A program made the translations under genes and the position numbers. The notes below the pieces were generated by a model, which saw nothing but the letters and a program-made list of their open reading frames with translations, did no database searches and was not told where the DNA came from. From assembly GCF_001029435.1 (NCBI RefSeq), contig NZ_LDOV01000027.1, forward strand, positions 1-64,000: a stretch of DNA of 64,000 nt, read 5' to 3'. This document shows, one piece after another, positions 46,178-54,276 of this stretch. Position 1 is the stretch's first letter. Every line of letters begins with the position of its first letter. The stretch is from Photobacterium aphoticum (GTDB taxonomy: Bacteria; Pseudomonadota; Gammaproteobacteria; Enterobacterales; Vibrionaceae).

Positions 46178-46193
46178 CCGCAAACGCTTGCTT
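46178..46193. promoter_or_regulatory. PurR-like operator upstream of guaC
   Basis: The minus strand reads AAGCAAGCGTTTGCGG, 13 of 16 matches to the E. coli PurR box ACGCAAACGTTTGCGT, including the central CGTTTGCG. It lies about 60 bases upstream of the -35 element. Purine control of guaC would be sensible; assignment is by consensus comparison by eye. Confidence 0.5.
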
Positions 46194-46553
46194 TGCTGTA
46201 AAAATAACCCAAACCGCACACCTTAGACTGTTTCTTGTTCTTTCTCTGGTTTCTCTCTCACGAATACACCTCAGCACTTTTTTACGTCTAAGATAAACTT
46301 TTTTTACCGGCTATATGGCGGTAAATAATTGCGCTTATTAACCCTGTTTTTCATATGGATAATGAAGTGAAGCGGAAGAGCTGAGCTTTGACGTCGGTAA
46401 GGGCGTCGACAAGAGAGTAGTAAGGAAGTTGATCAGGGTGCCAAAGCTGCATAAAGCGATATTAAGATGGGCGGCTTGATGAGGGATCGCTTTTTGTTAT
46501 GAACGTTATGTGAGTACATATAACGTCACGCCATGAAATACAGCTACGCAATA
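46194..46553. other. Intergenic region between guaC and the POT transporter
   Basis: About 360 bases with no supported gene; a 61-codon frame on the minus strand (46092-46277) overlaps the promoter and PurR-like box and is rejected. ACGTTATGTGAGTACATATAACGT (46503-46526, imperfect) is a palindromic stretch of unknown role. Confidence 0.5.
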
Positions 46554-46606
46554 AAAAGCCCCAGCGCACACGATAGAGTAGGGACATGTGCTGACCGGGG
46601 CTTTGG
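46554..46606 (-). terminator. Terminator of the POT transporter gene
   Basis: AAAGCCCC (from 46555) pairs with GGGGCTTT (46597-46604), with an inner AGCGCACA/TGTGCT pairing; T run on the minus strand. It is about 20 bases behind the transporter stop. Confidence 0.75.
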
Positions 46607-46627
46607 CGTTTTAGAGGAAAGACGCCG

Positions 46628-48139
46628 TTATTGGTTGCTTTCCGCTAAGACAGGCTCGGGATTACCGTTATTCGTTTCGTCGCCATCTTGCGCTTCACAC
46701 TGTTCGGCTTTTTTCAGCATCACGCGAACCAGTGCAGACGCCAACAACGCCACAACCACCATCACCACAGCCAGTGCCGTCAGCAGACCAAAGTAGTCAC
46801 CGTAGAGCTGCTTCACCAATGCCTGTGTGATCACTTGGCCTTTTTCCAACGCAATTGACGTTGAGAATACCGCACCAATGATGCCACTGAGCGCCATGGC
46901 TACAGAGAACAGGCTCACAGAGAAGTTCTCGATGTGCTTAGGTGCCACAGACAGAATGAACGCCACCACTAAGCTGCCCACGATTACTTCACCAATCGCC
47001 TGGAAGAAGTGGATCAGCAGGAAGACTTCCGGACGGATAACCACCTCAGTACCGATGGCTTTTACCGCCATGGTCAAAATGCCAAACGCAATTGCCGTTA
47101 ATACAAATGCAAAGCTGATTTTGGTCGCAGTAGAAAAGTGAATGTTACGCTTTTCCAGACTGGCAAACGTCATAGAAACCAACGGACCACCGATGATGCA
47201 CCACAATGGGTTCATGGCCATTGACGCTTCCGGTGCAATTGGGATCATGCCAAACAGATCGCCACGCATAGTGTTGATGGTCACTAAGGTCATGGAGGTC
47301 ATCATCTGGCCGTAGTAAACAAAGAATGCGGTGGTCAGTGCCGTCATGATCAAAATGGTGCCCATTTTTAGCGCATCGGCTTTGTTGGCTTTGATCATCA
47401 GGCTAATGAAGTAACCAATGGCCGCCAAACCGATGGCGTAAACAATGTTCTGGCCGATATCCATGTTAGAGAACATGAAGAACACCAAGCCGATCATCGA
47501 CAAAGAAATCACGGTAAAGGCGATCCAGTTTTTCGCGCCGACCGCTTGTTGATCCATGTCTGTTGCCACGGCGATCAGCGGCTTGCGGGAAACGATCAAT
47601 AGAATGAAGGCAATACTTGCCATGATCACAGACAGCGTGAAGCTGCCATTAAAGCCCAGCACCAAGACGAACATGGGGAACAGGTACTGGCCAAGGAAAG
47701 CACCGATGTTGTTGACGGAGTAGTTAACCGGGTAGGCGTTCTCAAAGTCTTCTTCACTGTGGAAAGTGCGTTTGTACAGACTAGGGTAGGAAGGGGACAT
47801 CAGGCCACGTGAGTAGCTGGCCAGAGCAATACCAACAAGGCTAAGCGTTACGTTCAGTGAAGACGCACCCAGTACCAGCAACACATAGCCGGTTGCAAAG
47901 CCTAGGTAGCTGATAGTCAGTGAGCGGTACGCGCCTAAGAATTTGTCAGCAATGAAACCACCGGCAATGGCAAACAAAGGGCCAATCGAGGAGAACGCAC
48001 CCACCACCATCATGGTGTCTGCTTCGCTGTAGTTGAGATCCTCGAGGAAGAATCGAGTCAGGATCACCATTACGCCGTAAAACGATAGGCCAAACATCAT
48101 TTGGCATACCATCATTGACTTATTCAGTCTATTCCACAT
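46628..48139 (-). CDS. POT/PTR2-family transporter lacking the ExxER motif
   Basis: A 503-residue inner-membrane transporter with about 12-14 helices, of the proton-dependent oligopeptide family within MFS. IAGGFIADKFLGAYRSL and FENAYPVNYSVNNIGAFLGQYLFP are the two family signatures (GG-x2-AD-x2-G and the PTR2 N-x-G-A motif). The first helix, QMMFGLSFYGVMVILTRFF, has no E-x-x-E-R, the proton-coupling motif of typical peptide symporters. So substrate or coupling may differ. ATG 48139 (MWNRLNKS) is preferred; the frame stays open 17 codons upstream. Substrate unknown. Confidence 0.85.
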   Translation of the reverse strand: MWNRLNKSMMVCQMMFGLSFYGVMVILTRFFLEDLNYSEADTMMVVGAFSSIGPLFAIAGGFIADKFLGAYRSLTISYLGFATGYVLLVLGASSLNVTLSLVGIALASYSRGLMSPSYPSLYKRTFHSEEDFENAYPVNYSVNNIGAFLGQYLFPMFVLVLGFNGSFTLSVIMASIAFILLIVSRKPLIAVATDMDQQAVGAKNWIAFTVISLSMIGLVFFMFSNMDIGQNIVYAIGLAAIGYFISLMIKANKADALKMGTILIMTALTTAFFVYYGQMMTSMTLVTINTMRGDLFGMIPIAPEASMAMNPLWCIIGGPLVSMTFASLEKRNIHFSTATKISFAFVLTAIAFGILTMAVKAIGTEVVIRPEVFLLIHFFQAIGEVIVGSLVVAFILSVAPKHIENFSVSLFSVAMALSGIIGAVFSTSIALEKGQVITQALVKQLYGDYFGLLTALAVVMVVVALLASALVRVMLKKAEQCEAQDGDETNNGNPEPVLAESNQ

Positions 48140-48578
48140 TGCTGTATCTCTATATTTATGGAAGGATGATAACGTTGTAAATGTAAGCAAATGTAAATCT
48201 GCGGCGTAATATTAACACTATCAGTTGCTGTGATCTTGTGAGGAACGGTGATTGAGGCCAATTTTCGATTAAAATTTTTCATCGTATGCATTTGAGTATT
48301 TGCAAAAAACATATTTTGATGCTTATTTAGGGAGAGAGGCGTGTAAAAAGGCAGGCTGAATGTGAGTGTGTTTTGTGTATTTCATTCACATTTCATTCAT
48401 GGATAAGTGTCTTAAAAAACACACAGATGAAGTGAAAAATGGACAGCAGAGTAAGGGCGGTGGTGAAGGGATGAAATGAAAAATAACCAGTTATGTCAGG
48501 ATTATTATTTTTCGTCGATCTTTTCTTCCATTCTCTGACAATCTTTGCATAATCCCACCTGATTGGTTGGCTGGTTAA
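48140..48578. other. Intergenic region upstream of the POT gene
   Basis: 439 bases, AT-rich, divergent between the POT gene and the 48579 gene. It should contain their promoters; I can support no specific element and no gene. Confidence 0.5.
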
Positions 48579-48968
48579 GTGGACAGAGTGACCTTGTTTA
48601 ATAGAAGAAAAAGACAACGAACATTTCCGCTCGATTTTTACGGTGAAGAAGGAAGTTGGCGCTTCATTATTCGAGCAGAAAAGCCAAGTGAAGTGTTGGA
48701 CGCCATGTACTGGCGTGCGTATATTTCGTGCCACCGCAAAGATTTTGATCTTCTGCATATGGCCACGGATAAATTTAACTACAAATACAACTACTCCAGC
48801 GCAGAAGCGTCTGACTTGCATTATGCGACAGCGGGTGCGCCTCTGCGTGTGAATATGATGGGGCCGATTGTGCCGATTTCGGCGATACTGGCAAAAATTC
48901 ATGAGCAGTCTGAACAAGATGAAGTGTCATCTGATTCGATTCCTGTGATTGGCACTGCCCATTCATAA
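48579..48968 (+). CDS. Hypothetical protein (129 aa)
   Basis: Unrecognised soluble protein. It begins at GTG 48579 with a basic stretch (VTLFNRRKRQRTF) and continues LDFYGEEGSWRFIIRAEKPSEVLDAMYWRAYISCHRKDF; no signal, membrane segment or known motif. No clear ribosome site precedes the GTG, so the start may be at ATG 48705 instead. Host-like codon use and a strong terminator just behind the stop support a real gene. Confidence 0.6.
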   Translation: MDRVTLFNRRKRQRTFPLDFYGEEGSWRFIIRAEKPSEVLDAMYWRAYISCHRKDFDLLHMATDKFNYKYNYSSAEASDLHYATAGAPLRVNMMGPIVPISAILAKIHEQSEQDEVSSDSIPVIGTAHS

Positions 48969-48992
48969 CGCCATGCATGTTTGAGATAACGA

Positions 48993-49020
48993 CAGGGAGC
49001 AAATGGCTCCCTGTTTCGTT
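48993..49020 (+). terminator. Terminator after the 48579 gene
   Basis: ACAGGGAGC-AAATG-GCTCCCTGT followed by TTCGTTTT, 25 bases behind the stop. Confidence 0.85.
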
Positions 49021-49054
49021 TTACTTGACGCCATATATATTATTCCTACCATTT

Positions 49055-49126
49055 CTCGCCAACTCGCCAACTCGCCAACTCGCCAACTCGCCAACTCGCC
49101 AACTCGCCAACTCGCCAACTCGCCAA
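49055..49126. repeat. Octamer array CTCGCCAA x9
   Basis: Nine perfect CTCGCCAA copies (72 bases), ending 100 bases before the U32 gene. Frames through it give meaningless repeated peptides on both strands. The unit number is likely to vary between isolates by slippage. Confidence 0.95.
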
Positions 49127-49226
49127 CTGCTGTGATTAACCCCCAGTCCGTTAATGGTATTTTCCGCGTGAAACACGTAGAATACGCCCCCTTCGAGATA
49201 GTGGTTGGCAAGTAGGTAATGTCGTA

Positions 49227-51479
49227 ATGAAGAAACAATTTGAGCTATTGGCACCGGGTGGTGACATTGAATCCATCAAAGCGGCGATTGTCGCCGGTGC
49301 GGATGCGATTTACTGCGGGTTGGATCACTTCAATGCGCGTAACCGTGCCACTAACCTGACGTTTGATGATCTCAATGGCATTGTGCGTCTGGCCCATCAA
49401 TACGACTGTAAAATTTTCCTCACCCTGAATGTGATCATTCTTGAGCGTGAGATCCCAGCGGTGATTGCACTGCTGAATCAGTTGGTGAACACCAAGATTG
49501 ACGGGGTGATCCTGCAAGACTTGGGCTTGTTCTATATCCTTAAAAAACACTTCCCAACCTTGGATGTGCATGCTTCAACGCAGGTGAATACCCATAACGA
49601 AGGACAAATCCGTTTCATGGGCCAACTGGGCGCGTCACGTGTGAACTTGTCCCGTGAATTGAACATCCGTGAAATTAAGGATTTGGCACAGTTTGGTCAT
49701 CAACATAACGTATTGATGGAAGTGTTTGTTCACGGCTCTTACTGTATCGGCTTCTCGGGCTTGTGTTACATGAGTTCGGTGCGCAATGGTAACTCGGGCA
49801 ACCGTGGCCGTTGTAGCCAGCCATGTCGTGATAAGTACCAAGTGACAGACACCGGTACCGAACACCCGCTGAACATGAAAGATAACTCCGCCTTTGGTGA
49901 TATGGCTGCACTGGCCGATGCCGGTGTGTACTCGCTGAAGGTGGAAGGGCGTATCAAGAAATCACATTACGTATATACCGTGGTGGATAACTGGCGCCAG
50001 CAGATTGACCGTTACTGCAATAATGAAGCCCTGCTGACTGATACCACAGAACTGTACACGGTGTTTAACCGTGATTTTTCCAATGCGTACCTGACCGGTG
50101 AAATCAATAAAGGCATGTTTATTGATAACCCACGAGATAACGCCGTCAATCACTTCTCTGAAATCTACAGCTGTACCACTCCAGAAGCGCTGCAAGGGGT
50201 GAAGAAGAAACTGTATGACGACAAGACCAACATCATTCAGACCGTGGAAACCAGAACGCACGATCTGAGTATTGCGAAGTTGCCGCTGTCTGTCACCGTT
50301 ACTGCTGTCGAGGGTCAGCCGTTGACCGTCACCATTATCGGTGAAGGGTGTGATATGACGCTGACCTCCGATGTGGCATTGGTACAGAGTCACCGCCCAA
50401 CACTGTCTCATGATGCCGTACAAAAGTGGGTAGCAGGCTTTGCTAACTGTGAATACGCCATTGCTGAGGTGGATGTAACCGGTGTCGATGAAAGCCTGTA
50501 CATGCCATATAAAGAGCAGACAGAGATGCGTGAGCAGATTGCTATCGCATTGAACGGGGGCAAAGCGCTGGTGGCACCGGTAACCTTGCCGACCTTTGCT
50601 GCAGATGCTGAGACAGAAACCGCGAGTGAGCAAAACACACCGTCGCTGAGCGTGCTGATTTCCTCTGTCGACGATGTGGCGTTGACGACAGAATCGGATG
50701 CGACCTTGTACTACCAGATGCCAGAAGCCATGGCGATGAACCTGACGGCGATGCAGGATCTGTTTGCCGCTAATCCGCATTTGATCCCATGGTTCCCGGC
50801 GATTTTGATTGGCGATCACTACAAAGCGGCCGTGACCTTCCTGGAAACGGTAAAACCGGCGCGTATTGTGACCAACAACTTCGGTATGGGCTTTGCGGCA
50901 CACGAGTTGGGCATGGATTGGATTGCTGGCCCGCACATGAATATCACCAACTCTTACAGTCTATTGTGTCTGAAAGAAGAGTTTGGTTGTAAAGGCGCGT
51001 TCATTTCAAATGAAATCAACCGCACGCAGGTGAAGCAGATCGTTAAACCGGCGGATTTTGAACTGCATTACAGTGTTTATCATCCGATTATGCTGATGAC
51101 CAGTCGTCAGTGTTTCTTCCACCAAACCGTAGGGTGTAAGAAGAAGCGTTTTGATGATAAGTGTCTGCGCAAGTGTGATAAAACGGCATCGATCCTTAGC
51201 CTGAAAGGGGAAGGGTTCGTGGTGGATAAGCAACGTGGCGATCACAATGCCATGTACAGCCAGACGCATTACCTGAATACGGATGTGATGGCAGATCTGC
51301 CACTGGCGTTTAACGGCCTAATGATTGATTTGCGTAACATCAAAACCGATACGCAGGTGAAAGACAGCAAAGCGGGGGTGATTGCAGCGTTTACCCAGCA
51401 GATCGCCCAGCAAGACGGTAAGCCGTTGCATGCGTTGATTTCACCATCGACCAAGACGCAGTACAAGAAAGGCTTATAA
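49227..51479 (+). CDS. U32-family (RlhA/YdcP-like) protein, long form
   Basis: A 750-residue member of peptidase family U32, whose studied bacterial members (RlhA/YdcP, TrhP/YegQ) are RNA hydroxylation enzymes rather than proteases. FELLAPGGDIESIKAAIVAGADAIYCG opens the TIM-like barrel; EVFVHGSYCIGFSGLCYMSS is the U32 signature and continues into GRCSQPC. A second cysteine cluster near residue 630 (RQCFFHQTVGC...DDKCLRKCDK) looks like metal or Fe-S ligands. It is longer than YegQ and near YdcP plus an extra segment. It is framed by repeat arrays on both sides. The RNA target is unknown. Confidence 0.85.
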   Translation: MKKQFELLAPGGDIESIKAAIVAGADAIYCGLDHFNARNRATNLTFDDLNGIVRLAHQYDCKIFLTLNVIILEREIPAVIALLNQLVNTKIDGVILQDLGLFYILKKHFPTLDVHASTQVNTHNEGQIRFMGQLGASRVNLSRELNIREIKDLAQFGHQHNVLMEVFVHGSYCIGFSGLCYMSSVRNGNSGNRGRCSQPCRDKYQVTDTGTEHPLNMKDNSAFGDMAALADAGVYSLKVEGRIKKSHYVYTVVDNWRQQIDRYCNNEALLTDTTELYTVFNRDFSNAYLTGEINKGMFIDNPRDNAVNHFSEIYSCTTPEALQGVKKKLYDDKTNIIQTVETRTHDLSIAKLPLSVTVTAVEGQPLTVTIIGEGCDMTLTSDVALVQSHRPTLSHDAVQKWVAGFANCEYAIAEVDVTGVDESLYMPYKEQTEMREQIAIALNGGKALVAPVTLPTFAADAETETASEQNTPSLSVLISSVDDVALTTESDATLYYQMPEAMAMNLTAMQDLFAANPHLIPWFPAILIGDHYKAAVTFLETVKPARIVTNNFGMGFAAHELGMDWIAGPHMNITNSYSLLCLKEEFGCKGAFISNEINRTQVKQIVKPADFELHYSVYHPIMLMTSRQCFFHQTVGCKKKRFDDKCLRKCDKTASILSLKGEGFVVDKQRGDHNAMYSQTHYLNTDVMADLPLAFNGLMIDLRNIKTDTQVKDSKAGVIAAFTQQIAQQDGKPLHALISPSTKTQYKKGL

Positions 51480-51480
51480 G

Positions 51481-51560
51481 ATTCTAGAAACGAGATTCTA
51501 GAATTTAGCACCTAGTTCCTAGAGCGAGTTTCTAGGATCTCGGTTCCAGGATCTCGTACC
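51481..51560. repeat. Imperfect CTAG/ATCTCG repeats after the U32 gene
   Basis: The words GATTCTAGAA and CGAGATTCTAGAA, then CGAGTTTCTAGGATCTCGG and TTCCAGGATCTCGTACC, repeat with small changes over 80 bases and include inverted copies (TCTAGA, CGAGATC/GATCTCG). Confidence 0.7.
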
Positions 51561-51572
51561 TATTTTGTTTAT

Positions 51573-51611
51573 AAAAAAGCCCAAGTCGCATAACACGACT
51601 TGGGCTTTTTT
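51573..51611. terminator. Strong bidirectional terminator
   Basis: AAAAAAGCCCAAGTCG-CATAACA-CGACTTGGGCTTTTTT: a perfect 16-base stem between the U32 gene and the convergent membrane-protein gene. Confidence 0.95.
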
Positions 51612-51655
51612 GATCCAGAAGAAGGCTTCAGCAGAAGTGGAGTAGGGTGCGTGGT

Positions 51656-52723
51656 TTATTTCGCCGCTACACCATGCCACTGGTAGTGGTTGTTAGGCTT
51701 CTTGCTTACGATGCCTTCTTCCATAAAGCGGCTGAATAGCTCGTCGACTTCTTCGCTGCTGACTTTCAGGTAACGGGTTACAGCACGTTTAGTACAGTTC
51801 ACCTGATTGGCGCTCAGAGCATCGATGGCTTGTTCATACAGGCTCTTCGGTGCTTCTGGCTCCGGCTCCGGCTCCGGTTCTGGTGTCACATCTTCTACAT
51901 GGGTTTCGTAGTGTGTGGTTGGCTGCGATGACGTGTGTGTCAGCAGTTCTGGTTGTTTCGCTTCAGTGGTGTACGCATCAATCGTAAACGGGTGCATACG
52001 GCGGAATTGGTTACGGAAACGCAGTTCTTCACCGATCAAACCCACGAAGAAAGCGGCGAAGAAGTCCAATAGCACAGACAGGAAGACCACCAAGCCAAGC
52101 TGCGCGGTTTGGGTCTCCACATTCATCGATTTCGCCAGGCTGTCAATCAGGCCAATCACAGAGCCTTGGCTGACTACCGGCAAGCTGTCACGTTCTGCGG
52201 CAAGGTCTAGTTGCTGCTGACGCAGTTTGTCGTTCTCACGCTGAATACGCGTCACACCCGTTGCGATACGTTCCATCTGAATGTATTTTTCAGCGGCTTC
52301 ATTGTTCAGGGCAATTTGGTTATCAATCGCTGCAATTTGCATGTTGTAGCTGTTGATCTTGCTCTGCTGCACATTCACATGGCTTTGCGCTTGGTTTGTT
52401 GCACTGTTGATACCACCAACCGAGCCACCAATCGAGATAGCTGCCAATACTGCATAGAAAGCAAACGCAGAAATGGCACCGGTGTAGTTACGGCGAGCAC
52501 GGCGTTCCCCAAATTCATACCAGGCAAAGAATTTACCCAGCTCAAAAATGATCGCCAGACCACCGAACAAGATCTGCATAACCGGATCTTCGTCGATAGA
52601 CAAAAACAGCAATAGTGAAAAGATGATGGAAGCAAGAATCGATGCACCCGTGAAACTGTACACGGTGCACATCGCAAATTTACCCTTGGGGTATCGGATT
52701 GGTAGGTTGTCGTCGTAAAGCAT
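51656..52723 (-). CDS. Membrane protein with coiled coil, Pro-Glu linker and C-terminal winged-helix-like domain
   Basis: A 355-residue inner-membrane protein of no family I can name. Helices at about residues 18-42, 47-71 and 81-105 are followed by a long coiled coil (about 110-185, VNVQQSKINSYNMQIAAI...LRQQQLDLAAERD), a fourth helix (about 207-230), a PEPEPEPEPEAP linker (about 275-288) and a C-terminal domain from residue ~295 (AIDALSANQVNCTKRAVTRY, FSRFMEEGIVSKKPNNHYQW) that looks like a winged helix. The order membrane-linker-winged helix recalls FtsK without its motor. DNA binding at the membrane is inference. Confidence 0.7.
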   Translation of the reverse strand: MLYDDNLPIRYPKGKFAMCTVYSFTGASILASIIFSLLLFLSIDEDPVMQILFGGLAIIFELGKFFAWYEFGERRARRNYTGAISAFAFYAVLAAISIGGSVGGINSATNQAQSHVNVQQSKINSYNMQIAAIDNQIALNNEAAEKYIQMERIATGVTRIQRENDKLRQQQLDLAAERDSLPVVSQGSVIGLIDSLAKSMNVETQTAQLGLVVFLSVLLDFFAAFFVGLIGEELRFRNQFRRMHPFTIDAYTTEAKQPELLTHTSSQPTTHYETHVEDVTPEPEPEPEPEAPKSLYEQAIDALSANQVNCTKRAVTRYLKVSSEEVDELFSRFMEEGIVSKKPNNHYQWHGVAAK

Positions 52724-53059
52724 ATAAAATTATTGCAACAAACAGCGTTGCCCAGGTTACGCTCACCGGTCGCCCAAATACGCAGACCACTAAGCAAAAA
52801 AAAGGTGGCTAAGGATACCGTAAAATAGGCCTCGAACCCTTATAAAATAAGGCTTTTTCTGTTTTAACGCTGAATCTTTACACAGTGTTTGCATAACTGT
52901 TGAAATAGTGGTCGATGGATTTTTGTCAAACGCAGTTTTCGTGCTAGAAATATGACAAATCGGTGTGAGGTATGCAGTGTTGCTGAGTTGTAAATTTCCT
53001 TTTGGCGCGGTAAGCCAGTATGCTGAATGTATGTTGTGAATATCACGGGAGGGAGAGCG
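52724..53059. other. Intergenic region, no gene seen
   Basis: 336 bases between divergent genes. Contains the ribosome site GGGAGGGAGAGCG of the 53060 gene at its right end; no other element could be supported. Confidence 0.5.
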
Positions 53060-53308
53060 ATGTATGTGATCACCGAACATGAAATTCTTGACCCTGAAGC
53101 GTTCTGGCATCAGGCCAGCGGGGTGTTTACCCATCCTCCGCACGGGATCCGTCTGCACACGGCGATGGTTGTAGAGCGGGAAACCTTGTGTCAATGCATG
53201 TGGGAAAGTGCGTCATTGGATGCGGTACGTGATTACCTTGAACCTGCGTTGGGGAAAGCCAGCAATAACACCTACGGGGAAGTGGACCCGGATATTGCGA
53301 TTCGCTGA
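53060..53308 (+). CDS. Small protein (82 aa), possibly dimeric alpha/beta-barrel type
   Basis: From ATG 53060, behind an excellent GGGAGGGAGAG site, the product reads MYVITEHEILDPEAFWHQAS...HTAMVVERETLCQCMWES-x2-LDAVRDYLEPALGKASNNTYGEV. Strand-helix-strand order and length recall small dimeric alpha/beta-barrel proteins (DUF3303/DUF4242-like), where HTAM and the CQC cysteines might bind metal. The family call is tentative. A terminator follows. Confidence 0.68.
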   Translation: MYVITEHEILDPEAFWHQASGVFTHPPHGIRLHTAMVVERETLCQCMWESASLDAVRDYLEPALGKASNNTYGEVDPDIAIR

Positions 53309-53351
53309 TGCCGCACACTGGGGTAATGGCAATGTTTGCGATACCGAAAAA

Positions 53352-53392
53352 GAAAAAAGTGGTCGTGCTTGAGAAAACACGGCCACTCTTTT
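53352..53392. terminator. Bidirectional terminator between 53060 gene and lpp
   Basis: AGTGGTCGTG-CTTGAGAAAA-CACGGCCACT (one G-U pair), flanked by AAAAAA and CTTTTT. Confidence 0.85.
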
Positions 53393-53481
53393 TACACGGT
53401 GACACCTGAGAAGACGAAGGCCAATAGGCTATCGTTTTTCAGCCTGCTTCCGTGACATGACGTGCGTACACGCTACAAGAA

Positions 53482-53745
53482 TTACTTCTTGTAAGAGTGA
53501 GCAACGTTGTCGATGCGCTGGTTTGCACGCATTGCTTCTTGGTAAGCAGCGTCAGATGCAGTTAGTGCGTCGTTTACAGCGCCAGCCATTGCGTCTTGCT
53601 GAGTTTGTAGAGTAGAAACTTGCTCAGAAAGCGTGTCGATTTTGTTTGAAAGCTGTGTCATTTGCTCAGCTTGTTCTGTGCTTGAACAACCCATTAGTGT
53701 TGTGCTTAGAATAAGACCAGTAGCAAGTGCAATAGAACGTTTCAT
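53482..53745 (-). CDS. lpp: Major outer-membrane (murein) lipoprotein
   Basis: An 87-residue Braun-type lipoprotein that ties the outer membrane to peptidoglycan. Signal peptide MKRSIALATGLILSTT ends in the lipobox LMGC; the mature chain is a heptad-repeat coiled coil (QLSNKIDTLSEQVSTLQ) with alanine-rich helix and ends in YKK, whose terminal lysine would be crosslinked to murein. ATG 53745 has GGAGAAAACC upstream; extra codons to 53790 are not part of it. Confidence 0.92.
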   Translation of the reverse strand: MKRSIALATGLILSTTLMGCSSTEQAEQMTQLSNKIDTLSEQVSTLQTQQDAMAGAVNDALTASDAAYQEAMRANQRIDNVAHSYKK

Positions 53746-54222
53746 GGTTTTCTCCATTGTGGGTTTTGTTATTTTTGAATAATTCATCATTGTTCAAAAC
53801 GTTTGTATTGTAACAATAATCTAGACACTGAAGTCAAAATTTTTTTTCATGCTTTGGTTCGCCTGAATCATTATTCACGGCAAAACTTTGTTGCTAATTC
53901 TATTCAATGTCAGCCAGCGAAGCGATGATACCCGCGCTGTCTTCGTTGTTGAGCATGATGCATTCCTTATGTCATGAAATTATCAAGAAAACATAAAAAA
54001 TACCAAATAACAATAACGTATGCTTATTTTTTGATGAGGTGTGACATTTATTGTTCGATTTGTAGCAGCTGGATTTTATCTTTATTGAGAGAAAGTGATG
54101 AAAGCGATTAGCGATGGCATGCGGATAGCGTGGCGCTGTTAATATAAGAAACAGCAACAGTGATAGGGTAGATGATAGATTTTTTAGGAATAATAGTTTG
54201 CATATTTAAGCGTATGGAAAAT
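53746..54222. other. lpp upstream region
   Basis: About 480 AT-rich bases with no supported gene; a 61-codon minus-strand frame (53972-54157) has no ribosome site or family. Strong promoter sequences for lpp are expected near 53790-53860 (for example TTGTATTGTAACAATAATC region) but I do not assign them. Confidence 0.45.
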
Positions 54223-54252
54223 AAAAAAGACGGGAGAATTTCCCGTCTTTTA
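54223..54252 (-). terminator. Terminator of the tldD-pmbA operon
   Basis: AAAAGACGGGA-GAATT-TCCCGTCTTTT with an A run on +; 25 bases behind the PmbA-like stop on the minus strand. Confidence 0.9.
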
Positions 54253-54276
54253 TGAAATATACGCTTTGGCTAAGAC

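Noticed and set aside
46092..46277. 61-codon minus-strand frame upstream of guaC
   Set aside because: It runs through the putative guaC promoter and the PurR-like box, and its translation is not protein-like.
48393..48917. 174-codon minus-strand frame
   Set aside because: It is antisense to the 48579 gene over most of its length, very rich in His/Arg/Cys, with no start signal or family resemblance.
49055..49126. Octamer array as a CRISPR-like array
   Set aside because: Units are eight bases with no spacers, and no cas genes are in the window.
49021..49254. Repeated WRVGELAS/RQLANSPT peptides as a repeat protein
   Set aside because: The frames are open only because the octamer array has no stop codons; 8-base units shift frame each copy, and no ribosome site exists.
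49962..50936. 324-codon open frame on the minus strand inside the U32 gene
   Set aside because: It lies fully antisense to a clear U32 protein; its translation is low-quality (many His/Arg/Gln) and has no ribosome site. It is a shadow frame of GC-rich coding sequence.
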